Shown: in pieces, positions 17,309 to 25,530 of the stretch
How the letters are laid out: every line of letters starts with the position of its first letter
Position numbering within the stretch: position 1 is the stretch's first letter
Source of the DNA: SGZJ01 sp949372955
Lineage (GTDB): Bacteria; Bacteroidota; Bacteroidia; Flavobacteriales; Flavobacteriaceae
Length of the DNA: 64,000 nucleotides
Direction: 5' to 3'
Assembly: GCA_949372955.1 (NCBI GenBank)
Contig: CASIAX010000026.1
Span: 13,358-77,357 of the forward strand
Notes under the pieces: model-generated
The model's database searches: none
Told to the model about the DNA's origin: nothing
Seen by the model: the letters and a program-made list of their open reading frames with translations, nothing else
Position numbers and translations under genes: made by a program

Positions 17309-18373
17309 ATGAAATTAAATATAGCTTTATTGGCTGGAGATGGTATTGGGCCAGAAGTAATTGATCAAGCAGTTAAGGTCTCAAATGCAATTGCAAAGAA
17401 ATTTAATCATCAAATCAATTGGATTAAAGCGTTGACAGGAGCTGCTGCTATTGATGCTGTAGGTGATCCATATCCAGAAGAAACTCATCAAATCTGTTTA
17501 AATGCTGATGCTATCTTATTTGGAGCTATTGGAGATCCTAGATTTGATAATGATCCGTCAGCCAAAGTAAGACCTGAGCAAGGGTTACTAAAAATGAGAA
17601 AAAAACTTGGTTTGTTTGCAAATGTTAGACCAACTTTTGTTTTTCCTTCATTATTAAATAAATCTCCTTTAAAAAAAAATATTATTGAAGGTACAGATCT
17701 TGTTTTTTTAAGAGAACTTACTGGCGGTATTTATTTTGGTAAGAGAGGTCGATTAGACAATGGAGAGACAGCCTTCGATACTTGTACTTATACTAGAGAT
17801 GAAGTAAAAAGAATTGCTAAAAAAGGTTTTAATCTAGCAATGAAAAGATCAAAAAAACTTTGTTGTGTTGATAAGGCAAATGTTTTAGAGTCTTCTAGAT
17901 TATGGAGAGAAACTGTACAGTCAATGGAAAAAGATTACCCAGAGGTTACTGTATCTTATGAATTTGTTGATGCTGTAGCTATGCGCTTGGTTCAGTGGCC
18001 AAAATCTTATGATGTTTTAATCACAGAGAATTTATTTGGAGACATTTTAACTGATGAAGCTTCAGTTATTTCGGGTTCTATGGGACTTATGCCTTCGGCA
18101 TCTGTTGGATTAGAAACGTCCCTTTATGAACCTATTCACGGTTCTTATCCACAAGCTGCTGGTAAAGACATTGCGAATCCTTTAGCAACAATATTGTCTG
18201 CAGCTATGATGTTTGAAGATGCTTTTAAGCTTAAAAAGGAGGCGAAATTGATTCGTGATGTCGTTAACCTTTCATTAGAACGCTTAATAGTAACTGAAGA
18301 CTTGTCTGATGGTAAGAAAAGTTTTAGCACTTCTGCAGTGGGAACTTGGTTATCTAACGAAATATTAAAGTAA
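17309..18373 (+). CDS. leuB: 3-isopropylmalate dehydrogenase
   Basis: It oxidises and decarboxylates 3-isopropylmalate to 2-ketoisocaproate with NAD and magnesium. The 354-residue protein has the beta-decarboxylating dehydrogenase pattern: LLAGDGIGPEV at the N-terminus, the substrate-binding arginine region LRELTGGIYFG, catalytic Lys in DKANVLESSRLWRE, and the metal/NAD signature NLFGDILTDEASVISGSMGLMPSAS. HGSYPQAAGKDIANP forms the cofactor loop. It is the last gene of the branched-chain cluster. I see no strong terminator between it and the aromatic leader region. Confidence 0.97.
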   Translation: MKLNIALLAGDGIGPEVIDQAVKVSNAIAKKFNHQINWIKALTGAAAIDAVGDPYPEETHQICLNADAILFGAIGDPRFDNDPSAKVRPEQGLLKMRKKLGLFANVRPTFVFPSLLNKSPLKKNIIEGTDLVFLRELTGGIYFGKRGRLDNGETAFDTCTYTRDEVKRIAKKGFNLAMKRSKKLCCVDKANVLESSRLWRETVQSMEKDYPEVTVSYEFVDAVAMRLVQWPKSYDVLITENLFGDILTDEASVISGSMGLMPSASVGLETSLYEPIHGSYPQAAGKDIANPLATILSAAMMFEDAFKLKKEAKLIRDVVNLSLERLIVTEDLSDGKKSFSTSAVGTWLSNEILK

Positions 18374-18422
18374 TTTTTTTAAATTTAATTCTATTATAAT
18401 GTTAAAATATTAAAAATTTACA

Positions 18423-18430
18423 TACATTAG
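18423..18430 (+). promoter_or_regulatory. Possible promoter of the Phe/Tyr attenuator transcript
   Basis: TACATTAG agrees with TAnnTTTG at all fixed positions but one and lies 19 bases before the leader-peptide ATG at 18450. The spacing suits a transcript that starts just before the leader. There is no clear -33 element, so the call is tentative. Confidence 0.4.
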
Positions 18431-18449
18431 TATCTAATTTATTAGAGAT

Positions 18450-18521
18450 ATGACAAGTTATTTATATAAATTCTATTATTATTTTTATGTTTTTTATAAG
18501 AGAGAGGTCATATATATATAA
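18450..18521 (+). CDS. Phe/Tyr leader peptide of the pheA operon attenuator
   Basis: A 23-codon ORF, ATG to TAA, in the gap before pheA. Eleven of its 23 residues are aromatic: eight Tyr and three Phe, with the core FYYYFYVFY at codons 8-16. Charged codons (Lys, Arg, Glu) and Val follow. It ends 22 bases before a strong intrinsic terminator, which in turn ends at the base before pheA. The operon makes Phe and Tyr. This is the arrangement of classical ribosome-mediated attenuation, as in E. coli pheL, but with Tyr predominating. AT-rich DNA favours TAT and TTT codons by chance, yet the packing of nine aromatic or Val codons in a row at this place, with the hairpins, makes chance unlikely. Confidence 0.85.
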   Translation: MTSYLYKFYYYFYVFYKREVIYI

Positions 18522-18549
18522 TTTATAACTAAATATTTATGTGAGCCTC
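18504..18549 (+). promoter_or_regulatory. Candidate antiterminator pairing of the Phe/Tyr attenuator
   Basis: GAGGTCA at 18504-18510, inside leader codons 19-21, can pair with TGAGCCTC at 18542-18549 in seven base pairs with one bulged G. That pairing uses most of the 5' arm of the terminator (18544-18551), so the two structures exclude each other. A ribosome stalled on codons 8-13 leaves 18504-18510 free and favours readthrough. A ribosome at the stop codon covers it and favours termination. This is inferred from the sequence by hand. Confidence 0.6.
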
Positions 18550-18569
18550 GAAAATCGAGGCTTTTTTTT
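18544..18569 (+). terminator. Intrinsic terminator (attenuator) directly before pheA
   Basis: AGCCTCGA (18544-18551) pairs perfectly with TCGAGGCT (18555-18562) across an AAA loop and runs into an uninterrupted T tract to 18569. The next base is the A of the pheA ATG. A strong terminator in this position can only be regulatory, because it would otherwise silence the operon. Confidence 0.92.
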
Positions 18570-19394
18570 ATGAAAAATTTAATAGGCATACAAGGAGTGA
18601 TTGGTTCTTTTCATCATATTGTAACTAAGCAATATTTTGAAAATCAAGCAACTATAAAAGAGTTTCTAAGTTTTGATGATTTAGTTGAATCTTTAGTTAA
18701 CGAAAAATGTAACTATGGAGTTATGGCTTTAGAGAATTCTATCGCAGGTTCGTTAATACCTAATTATGCTTTAATTGATGAAAATAATCTTCATATTGTT
18801 GGCGAAAAATATTTAGACATACAGCATAACTTAATCTGCTTAGAGGGTCAAAACATTAGTGACATCAAAGAAGTTCGTTCTCATCCAATGGCGCTTTTAC
18901 AGTGCAAAGATTTTTTTAAAAAACATCCAAATATTAAATTAGTAGAAGATAAAGATACAGCACAGGTAGCTAAGAAAATTAGTGAACACAAACTTCAATG
19001 TATTGCTGCAATTGCAAGTGATTTAGCAGCCGAGCTATACTCACTGAAAATAATCAATAAGAGTATTCAAACTATAAAGCATAACGAAACACGTTTTGTA
19101 ATACTTCAAAAATTCCCAAACAATAAAATTGACAATATTAGTAAGGCATCTATTAAGTTTGAATTAGACCATAAGAGAGGGAGTTTAGCAGCAATATTAA
19201 ACGTAGTTAGTGACTGCAAATTAAATTTAACTAAAATTCAGTCACTACCTAAAATAGATACTCCTTGGGTTTACTCTTTTTTTATTGATATTACCTTTGA
19301 TGAATTCAAAGATTACGAGAAAGCTAAATCTATTATGTCTATAATGGCTAAAGATTTTAAAATATTGGGAGAATATGAAAATAGAAAGAAATGA
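18570..19394 (+). CDS. pheA: Prephenate dehydratase
   Basis: It converts prephenate to phenylpyruvate, the committed step to Phe. The 274-residue protein has the two-lobed dehydratase domain (about 1-180), with the conserved catalytic Thr-Arg-Phe at 174-176 (NETRFVIL) and the segment ALENSIAGS. A C-terminal ACT domain (about 193-270) includes HKRGSLAAIL, the position of the GAL-type Phe-binding motif. The usual ESRP motif appears as QSLPK. No chorismate mutase domain is fused here; that activity sits in the DAHP synthase gene downstream. The start codon abuts the attenuator terminator. The stop codon overlaps the aminotransferase start. Confidence 0.93.
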   Translation: MKNLIGIQGVIGSFHHIVTKQYFENQATIKEFLSFDDLVESLVNEKCNYGVMALENSIAGSLIPNYALIDENNLHIVGEKYLDIQHNLICLEGQNISDIKEVRSHPMALLQCKDFFKKHPNIKLVEDKDTAQVAKKISEHKLQCIAAIASDLAAELYSLKIINKSIQTIKHNETRFVILQKFPNNKIDNISKASIKFELDHKRGSLAAILNVVSDCKLNLTKIQSLPKIDTPWVYSFFIDITFDEFKDYEKAKSIMSIMAKDFKILGEYENRKK

Positions 19395-20539
19395 TAACTA
19401 AGGCAGATAGATTAAATATAATCGAAGAATATTATTTTTCTACAAAGTTAAAAGAAGTAAATTCTTTAATAAAAAAAGGCAAGCCGATAATTAATCTAGG
19501 TATAGGAAGTCCTGACTTACAACCACCTCAAGAAGCTTTGGAAGCTCTTAAAGCTAGTTTGACAGATCAAAATGCGAATAGTTATCAAAGTTATAATGGA
19601 TTAGAAAATTTAAGAATTTCAATCTCTAAATTTTATAATAAACATTATGATGTAGATTTAGATTTCACTTCAGAGATATTACCTCTTATGGGGAGTAAAG
19701 AAGGTATAATGCATATTTCACTTGCATTTTTAAATGTTGGTGATTCGGTTTTGATCCCTAATCCAGGATACCCCACCTATGCTGCCGCTACAAATTTAGT
19801 TCAAGCAAAAGCAATTTATTATGATTTAAAACCTGAAAATAACTGGCTACCTAATCTAAAGGAATTAGAAAAACTTGATTTAAAAAAAGTTAAGTTGATG
19901 TGGGTAAATTATCCGCATATGCCAACCGGAGCGAATTGTGATATAAATTTTTTCGAAGAGTTAATTAGTTTTGCCAAAAAACATCAAATTTTGTTAGTTA
20001 ACGATAATCCATATAGTTTTATATTAAACCATAAACCAATCAGTATATTTAATGTTAAAGACTCCAAAGACTATTGTTTAGAATTAAACTCTTTAAGTAA
20101 AACATTTAATATGTCCGGCTGGAGAGTTGGGATGGTAAGTGGAAATAAAGCGAATATAACAAATATATTAACTGTTAAAAGTAATATGGATTCTGGCATG
20201 TATTACCCAATTCAAAAAGCTGCGATCGCAGTTTTAAACTCTCCAAATTCATGGTTTGATAAAATGAATGATATATATCATGAAAGAAGAGTGTTAGTTA
20301 AAAAATTAGCAGATAGTTTGAATTGTGAATATGATGATAAATCAACTGGTATGTTTATTTGGGCTAAAATTAATAATAATATTAAATCAAAAGAGTTTAC
20401 TAATGAGCTATTATATAAATATAATATTTTTATAGCTCCAGGTGATATATTTGGGTCTAACGGAGAGGGGTATGTGCGTTTTTCACTGTGCGCGACAAAA
20501 GAATTAATAACCAAAGCAATTAAAAGAATCAATGAATAA
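19391..20539 (+). CDS. Class I/II aminotransferase (probable aromatic or aspartate type)
   Basis: A 382-residue PLP enzyme of fold type I. The PLP lysine is Lys237 in LNSLSKTFNMSGWRVG, substrate/cofactor residues are seen in NPGYPTY and NYPHMPTGA (a variant of NYPNNPTG), and the C-terminal arginine is in GYVRFSLCA. Its place between pheA and tyrA suggests that it transaminates phenylpyruvate, hydroxyphenylpyruvate or prephenate, so it would finish Phe and Tyr synthesis. Sequence alone does not exclude an aspartate or diaminopimelate aminotransferase. Its ATG overlaps the pheA stop by 4 bases, and its 3' end overlaps tyrA by 8 bases, consistent with translational coupling. Confidence 0.85.
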   Translation: MITKADRLNIIEEYYFSTKLKEVNSLIKKGKPIINLGIGSPDLQPPQEALEALKASLTDQNANSYQSYNGLENLRISISKFYNKHYDVDLDFTSEILPLMGSKEGIMHISLAFLNVGDSVLIPNPGYPTYAAATNLVQAKAIYYDLKPENNWLPNLKELEKLDLKKVKLMWVNYPHMPTGANCDINFFEELISFAKKHQILLVNDNPYSFILNHKPISIFNVKDSKDYCLELNSLSKTFNMSGWRVGMVSGNKANITNILTVKSNMDSGMYYPIQKAAIAVLNSPNSWFDKMNDIYHERRVLVKKLADSLNCEYDDKSTGMFIWAKINNNIKSKEFTNELLYKYNIFIAPGDIFGSNGEGYVRFSLCATKELITKAIKRINE

Positions 20540-21383
20540 TGTTTTCGTTATTGGTGTAGGACTTATAGGTGGTAGCCTTTGTTTGGATTTAAAAAAAATA
20601 TTTCCTGAAATCAAAATTCATGGAATAGATATTTCTGAGGATAGTTTAGACCTAGCAATAAAGCTAAATTTAATTGATCATAAGTCTGGCTTTGAAGCTT
20701 TACATATTGCTGATTTAGTTCTTATCGCTACACCTGTTGATATTGCAAATAATATTATAATAGACGTCTTAGATATTATTAATGAAAAGACATTAGTGAT
20801 AGATTTTGGTTCAACAAAAAACAATATTTGTGATAAAGTTACTGATCACAGGAATAGAAGAAATTATTTAGCATCTCATCCTATAGCAGGTACTGAATTT
20901 TCCGGACCTGAATCAGCATTTTCAGGTCTATTTAATGATAAAACAATTATTCTGTGTGACACTGAAAAGACAGATCAAAAATTACTAAAAACTGCTGAAG
21001 ATATATTTAATAGTATAAACATGAATATTAGATATATGGATTCACTATCTCACGACAAGCATATTGCATATGTTTCTCATTTATCCCATATTAGTTCTTT
21101 TATGTTAGGAAAGACTGTTATGGATAAAGAAAAAAATGAAAATAATATTTTTGATATGGCTGGTAGTGGTTTTGAATCTACAGTAAGACTGGCTAAAAGT
21201 TCTCCAGAGATGTGGGCACCAATTTTTAAATTAAATAAAGACAATATTATAGAAAGTCTGGATGAATATATTTTAAATTTAAAAAAATTTAAAATCTTAA
21301 TTCAAAATGACGATTCTGTTCAGTTGAAAAGTGAAATGAAAAAAACAAATTATATAATAAATATACTTAAAGGATTAAATTAA
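20532..21383 (+). CDS. tyrA: Prephenate dehydrogenase
   Basis: It oxidatively decarboxylates prephenate to 4-hydroxyphenylpyruvate, leading to Tyr. The 283-residue protein has an N-terminal Rossmann domain (VFVIGVGLIGGSLCLDLKK), with an acidic residue at the end of the second strand (HGIDIS) that favours NAD. The catalytic region contains SHPIAGTEFSGPESA and the helical dimerisation domain has HIAYVSHLSHISSFML. There is no ACT domain and no fused chorismate mutase. It overlaps the aminotransferase gene by 8 bases and is followed by the DAHP synthase gene after 1 base. Confidence 0.94.
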   Translation: MNNVFVIGVGLIGGSLCLDLKKIFPEIKIHGIDISEDSLDLAIKLNLIDHKSGFEALHIADLVLIATPVDIANNIIIDVLDIINEKTLVIDFGSTKNNICDKVTDHRNRRNYLASHPIAGTEFSGPESAFSGLFNDKTIILCDTEKTDQKLLKTAEDIFNSINMNIRYMDSLSHDKHIAYVSHLSHISSFMLGKTVMDKEKNENNIFDMAGSGFESTVRLAKSSPEMWAPIFKLNKDNIIESLDEYILNLKKFKILIQNDDSVQLKSEMKKTNYIINILKGLN

Positions 21384-21384
21384 A

Positions 21385-22467
21385 ATGAAAAACAATAAAG
21401 AACTTAGAACTTGGCTTGATAAATTTAACCTGAATCACCCTCTAACTATAGCGGGACCATGTAGTGCTGAGACAGAAGAACAGGTATTAAAAATAGCACA
21501 TAGTTTAAAAAACACTAAAGCTACTGTTTTTAGAGCTGGAATATGGAAACCTAGAACTAGGCCAGGTAATTTTGAAGGAGTAGGCGCTTTAGGCTTAAAA
21601 TGGCTTCAAAGGGCAAAACAGGAAACCGGGATGCTTATTAGTACTGAAGTTGCTAATGCTAATCATGTTGACCTTGCATTAAATCACGATATAGATATAT
21701 TATGGGTAGGTGCCCGCTCAACTGTTAGTCCATTTATTGTTCAAGAAATTGCAGAGGCTCTAAAGGGAACTGATAAAACAGTACTAATAAAAAACCCTGT
21801 TAATCCAGACTTAGCGTTATGGCTTGGAGCAGTTGAGAGATTTCACTCTTGTAATGTAAAAAATTTAGGAGTTATACATAGAGGTTTTTCTACTTATGAA
21901 AAAACTAATTATAGAAATAACCCAGAATGGCAAATTGCAATTGAATTGCAAAATAAATTTCCAGATCTGCCTTTAATTTTAGATCCATCCCATATGGGAG
22001 GTAGAAGAGATATGATATTTGATTTATGTCAAACTGCTTTAGATTTGAACTATGATGGCTTTATGGTAGAAACTCATCATGACCCAGATAATGCTTGGAG
22101 TGACGCTGCTCAACAGATTACACCAGAAAACCTTCTAAAGATTATAAAGGACCTAACAATTAGAAAAATCACTGATGAAGCTGATGAGTATAAAAATAAT
22201 ATGAATCATTTGAGAACAAAAATTAATCTAGTTGATAACCAATTGTTAGATATTTTAGGTAATCGAATGAATATAGCCGAAGAAATAGGAGCTTTGAAAA
22301 AAGAAAATAATGTTGCTGTTTTACAATCAAAAAGATGGAATCAGATACTCGAAAAAATGATTGCACAAGGAAAGTTAAAAGGCTTAAGTGAACAATTTAT
22401 TTTACGAGTTTTTAAAGCTATTCATCAAGAATCTATTAATCACCAAGAAAGTATTTTTAAAGAATAG
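21385..22467 (+). CDS. Bifunctional DAHP synthase / chorismate mutase
   Basis: Residues about 1-260 form a type I-beta DAHP synthase barrel (TIAGPCSAETEEQ, KPRTRPGNFEGVG, DPSHMGG, VETHHDPDNAWSDAAQQI), which starts the shikimate pathway from PEP and erythrose-4-phosphate. Residues about 270-360 form an AroQ-type chorismate mutase helix bundle (LRTKINLVDNQLLDILGNRMNIAEEIG). In related Bacteroidota enzymes the mutase domain also acts as the sensor for prephenate feedback. The gene is last in the attenuated operon, so the attenuator would control entry into the whole shikimate pathway as well as both end branches. Length 360 residues is normal. Confidence 0.92.
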   Translation: MKNNKELRTWLDKFNLNHPLTIAGPCSAETEEQVLKIAHSLKNTKATVFRAGIWKPRTRPGNFEGVGALGLKWLQRAKQETGMLISTEVANANHVDLALNHDIDILWVGARSTVSPFIVQEIAEALKGTDKTVLIKNPVNPDLALWLGAVERFHSCNVKNLGVIHRGFSTYEKTNYRNNPEWQIAIELQNKFPDLPLILDPSHMGGRRDMIFDLCQTALDLNYDGFMVETHHDPDNAWSDAAQQITPENLLKIIKDLTIRKITDEADEYKNNMNHLRTKINLVDNQLLDILGNRMNIAEEIGALKKENNVAVLQSKRWNQILEKMIAQGKLKGLSEQFILRVFKAIHQESINHQESIFKE

Positions 22468-22521
22468 ATTATTAAAGTATTTTTTTTGCATTGAGAGTTA
22501 TTAATCTCCATCTTTGTAATA

Positions 22522-23472
22522 ATGAGAGGATTAGTTTATAAATCAACTGGAAGTTGGTATTCTGTTAAAACCCTAAATAACAAACAATTTGATTGTAGAA
22601 TTAAGGGTAAATTCAGATTAGATGGTATTAAAAGTACTAACCCAATTGCGGTTGGAGATTATGTAGATTTTGAATTAGAAACAAATAGTGATGTTGAAAC
22701 AGGAGTGATTCATAATATTTGTGAAAGGAAAAATTATGTTTTAAGAAAATCTGTTAACTTATCAAAGCAAACACATATTTTAGCTTCTAATATTGATGTT
22801 GTTTTTTTGATTGTAACTATCTCTGGCCCTACAACATCAACAAATTTTATCGACAGGTTTTTACTTACTTCAAATGCATATTCAATTAATACCGTATTGT
22901 TATTTAATAAGATTGATTTATTAAATACAGAAGAAAAAAAGATATTAAAAAAGCTAATCAAAATATACAGTGAAATAGGCTACACCTGCTATGAAATTTC
23001 TGCTAAGGATGGATTTAATATAGACAAGGTTCAGTTTATTATGAAAGATAAAGTGAGTATGTTTGGAGGGCATTCAGGTGTAGGTAAGTCTACTTTGATA
23101 AACTCTCTTCAACCAAACTTAAATTTAAGAACCAAGAATATCTCAGTTCAACATGCACAGGGTCAACATACCACCACAAATGCTGAACTTTATGATTTAG
23201 ATTTTGGGGCAAAAATTATTGATACTCCGGGAATCAGGGGCTTTGGAATAGTGGATTTTGAGAAAAGTGATGTTAAGAATTATTTCCCGGAATTTTATAA
23301 ACTAATAAATCAGTGTAAATTTAATGATTGCATGCATATTAACGAACCTAAATGTATAATTAAGAAGCTTGTCGACGATGGAAAAATCGCTCTTTCTAGA
23401 TATGAAAATTACCTTCAAATTCTAGAAGATGAAAAATCTAGCTACCGAGTTGATAATTTTGATGCTTTATGA
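22522..23472 (+). CDS. rsgA: Small ribosomal subunit biogenesis GTPase
   Basis: RsgA checks 30S maturation. The 316-residue protein has an N-terminal OB-fold (MRGLVYKSTGSWYSVK). It then has a circularly permuted GTPase domain in which NKIDL (G4) precedes the P-loop GGHSGVGKSTLI near residue 185 and DTPGIRGFG (G3). A C-terminal zinc site is built from Cys and His in NQCKFNDCMHINEPKC. A promoter-like CATCTTTG (22509-22516, one mismatch to TAnnTTTG) with TTTG 20 bases upstream ends only 5 bases before the ATG, so the mRNA may have almost no leader. The dtd start overlaps the stop. Confidence 0.95.
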   Translation: MRGLVYKSTGSWYSVKTLNNKQFDCRIKGKFRLDGIKSTNPIAVGDYVDFELETNSDVETGVIHNICERKNYVLRKSVNLSKQTHILASNIDVVFLIVTISGPTTSTNFIDRFLLTSNAYSINTVLLFNKIDLLNTEEKKILKKLIKIYSEIGYTCYEISAKDGFNIDKVQFIMKDKVSMFGGHSGVGKSTLINSLQPNLNLRTKNISVQHAQGQHTTTNAELYDLDFGAKIIDTPGIRGFGIVDFEKSDVKNYFPEFYKLINQCKFNDCMHINEPKCIIKKLVDDGKIALSRYENYLQILEDEKSSYRVDNFDAL

Positions 23473-23915
23473 AAGCTGTTATTCAAAGAGTTCAAAAAGC
23501 TGATGTTACAGTAAATGGTGAACTAGTTTCTTCGATTCAAAATGGTATGCTTATATTTTTGGGTATAGCGGAAAATGACTCAGAATTGGATATACAATGG
23601 CTCATAAATAAAATAGTAAAACTTAGAATGTTTAATGAATTTGATGATAATATTAACGATATAAATGGAGAGATTTTACTGATTAGTCAATTTACCCTGC
23701 AGGCAAATGTTTTAAAAGGAAATAGACCTAGTTTTATTAAAGCTGCTAAGCCTGAAATTGCAAAGCCAATCTATCATATATTTGAAAGTGAACTTAATAA
23801 AAAATTAAATAAAGAATTGAAATCTGGAGTATTTGGTGCTGATATGTTAGTGCACCTTTCCAACGACGGTCCAGTAACAATATTATATGATTCTATTTTG
23901 AAAATAAAGAGATAA
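23469..23915 (+). CDS. dtd: D-aminoacyl-tRNA deacylase
   Basis: It removes D-amino acids (and glycine misacylated to tRNA-Ala) from tRNA. The 148-residue protein matches DTD over its length: MKAVIQRVQKADVTVNGE at the N-terminus, the SQFTLQ motif near residue 78, and the cross-subunit Gly-cisPro motif in GPVTILYDS near residue 136. It overlaps rsgA by 4 bases (ATGA) and is followed by a MazG-like gene after 3 bases. This rsgA-dtd-MazG order is frequent in flavobacteria. Confidence 0.95.
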   Translation: MKAVIQRVQKADVTVNGELVSSIQNGMLIFLGIAENDSELDIQWLINKIVKLRMFNEFDDNINDINGEILLISQFTLQANVLKGNRPSFIKAAKPEIAKPIYHIFESELNKKLNKELKSGVFGADMLVHLSNDGPVTILYDSILKIKR

Positions 23916-23918
23916 ATT

Positions 23919-24245
23919 ATGGATATAAAAAACTTACAAAGTCAAGTTGATAAATGGATAAATAACCACGGAGTTAGGTATTTTAATGAATTAACAAATA
24001 TGGCACAACTCACAGAAGAAGTTGGTGAAGTCGCAAGAATAATCTCCAGGAGGTACGGGGAGCAAAGCGAAAAAGAATCCGACAAAAACTTAGATTTAGG
24101 AGAAGAACTTGCTGATGTAATGTTTGTAGTTTTATGTTTGGCTAACCAAACAGGTGTAGACCTTCAAAAATCTTTTGACTCTAAAATGGCATTAAAAGCA
24201 AATAGAGACCATGATAGACACCATAATAACGATAAGTTAATTTAA
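23919..24245 (+). CDS. MazG-like nucleotide pyrophosphohydrolase
   Basis: A 108-residue all-alpha NTP pyrophosphatase. The magnesium-binding pattern EExxE near residue 32 (TEEVGEVARI) and ExxD near residue 66 (EELADVMFVVLCLA) is intact. Such enzymes hydrolyse nucleoside triphosphates, often damaged or non-canonical ones, to the monophosphate; the exact substrate cannot be read from the sequence. It sits in an operon with rsgA and dtd, and its stop codon shares one base with the aroA start. Confidence 0.88.
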   Translation: MDIKNLQSQVDKWINNHGVRYFNELTNMAQLTEEVGEVARIISRRYGEQSEKESDKNLDLGEELADVMFVVLCLANQTGVDLQKSFDSKMALKANRDHDRHHNNDKLI

Positions 24246-25471
24246 TGAGTTTATTACTTCAAAAATCAAGTATTTTAAGCGGCACAGTGTTGTCTATTTC
24301 GGGATCTAAAAGTGAATCCAATAGACTACTAATTCTAAAAGAACTATACCCTAACATAGATATTGTAAACCTTTCTTCTTCTGATGATACCAACGTCTTA
24401 TGCGAGGCTTTAAGCACTCAATCAGCTACAATTGACATTCATCATGCTGGTACTGCAATGCGGTTTCTCTCTGCATTTTTTGCGGCTTTTAAATCTAAAG
24501 AGGTAATTCTCACAGGCTCAAGTAGAATGCAACATCGTCCGATTGAAATTTTAGTAAACGCTTTAAAAAGTCTAGGAGCTGATATAGAATATTTAGATAA
24601 GACTGGGTATCCCCCTCTAAAGATTAAGGGTAAAGAATTGCAAATTAGTAAAGTTAGTTTAGATTCAAACGTTAGTAGCCAGTATATAACAGCTTTATTA
24701 TTAATTGGTGGTTCTTTGAAAAATGGTTTAGAAATTAATTTAAAAGGGAAAATCACTTCAAAACCCTACTTATTAATGACTTTGTCATTACTAAACGAAA
24801 TTGATATTAATTATACTTTTAAGAAGAATATTATCAAAATAGATAAGTTTAATAGTTCGTATTTAAACAAAACTTTTCAAGTCGAGTCAGATTGGTCCTC
24901 TGCTTCCTATTATTACAGTTTTATTGCACTCTCAAAAATTAATACTGAAATTACACTCAAGACTTTTAAAAAAAGTAGCCTGCAAGGGGACTCTATTCTT
25001 TCTAAATTATTTATTGAATTTGGAGTAGAAACAGTTTTTATTGATAATTCAATAACTTTAAAAAAAATAACCAACTCTACACCATCTATTAATTTTGATT
25101 TAGTATCATCGCCAGATTTGGCCCAAACTATAGCTGTAACATGTCTAGGCTTAAAAGTTGATTGTGTATTAACTGGTTTAAAAACTTTATTAATAAAAGA
25201 AACAAATAGACTTCTGGCTTTAAAAAACGAAATCAAGAAACTTGGAACTAAAGTTACTATCACAGACGATTCTCTATCATTCTCTATTCCAAATAAAATA
25301 ATTGACAATGTTTCTATTGATACTTATCAAGATCATAGAATGGCTATGTCTTTTGCTCCTTTGTCGCTTTTGACAAATATATCTATTAATAACCCAGATG
25401 TTGTTTCTAAGTCCTATCCAAACTTCTGGAATGACCTTGAGAAAATAGGAGTAAAAATAAATAAACCTTGA
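24245..25471 (+). CDS. aroA: 3-phosphoshikimate 1-carboxyvinyltransferase (EPSP synthase)
   Basis: It joins PEP and shikimate-3-phosphate. The 408-residue protein is somewhat short and diverged but keeps the key motifs: SGSKSESNR near residue 19, HAGTAMRF at 67-74, MQHRP, SSQYITALLL, TYQDHRMAMSF and the C-terminal VVSKSYPNFW. In the first-loop motif GTAMRP the usual proline (Pro101 in E. coli) is Phe74 here. It is separated from the rest of the aromatic genes and co-transcribed with the rsgA-dtd-MazG genes, so it is outside the reach of the Phe/Tyr attenuator. Confidence 0.93.
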   Translation: MSLLLQKSSILSGTVLSISGSKSESNRLLILKELYPNIDIVNLSSSDDTNVLCEALSTQSATIDIHHAGTAMRFLSAFFAAFKSKEVILTGSSRMQHRPIEILVNALKSLGADIEYLDKTGYPPLKIKGKELQISKVSLDSNVSSQYITALLLIGGSLKNGLEINLKGKITSKPYLLMTLSLLNEIDINYTFKKNIIKIDKFNSSYLNKTFQVESDWSSASYYYSFIALSKINTEITLKTFKKSSLQGDSILSKLFIEFGVETVFIDNSITLKKITNSTPSINFDLVSSPDLAQTIAVTCLGLKVDCVLTGLKTLLIKETNRLLALKNEIKKLGTKVTITDDSLSFSIPNKIIDNVSIDTYQDHRMAMSFAPLSLLTNISINNPDVVSKSYPNFWNDLEKIGVKINKP

Positions 25472-25500
25472 TTTACTTGACTTTGCCTATTGCCAGATTG

Positions 25501-25508
25501 TATATTTG
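25501..25508 (+). promoter_or_regulatory. Promoter of queA
   Basis: TATATTTG is an exact match to TAnnTTTG. A TTG at 25477-25479 lies 21 bases upstream, close to the usual -33 spacing. The queA ATG is 22 bases downstream. Confidence 0.6.
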
Positions 25509-25530
25509 CCAACTATAAAATATACATAAC

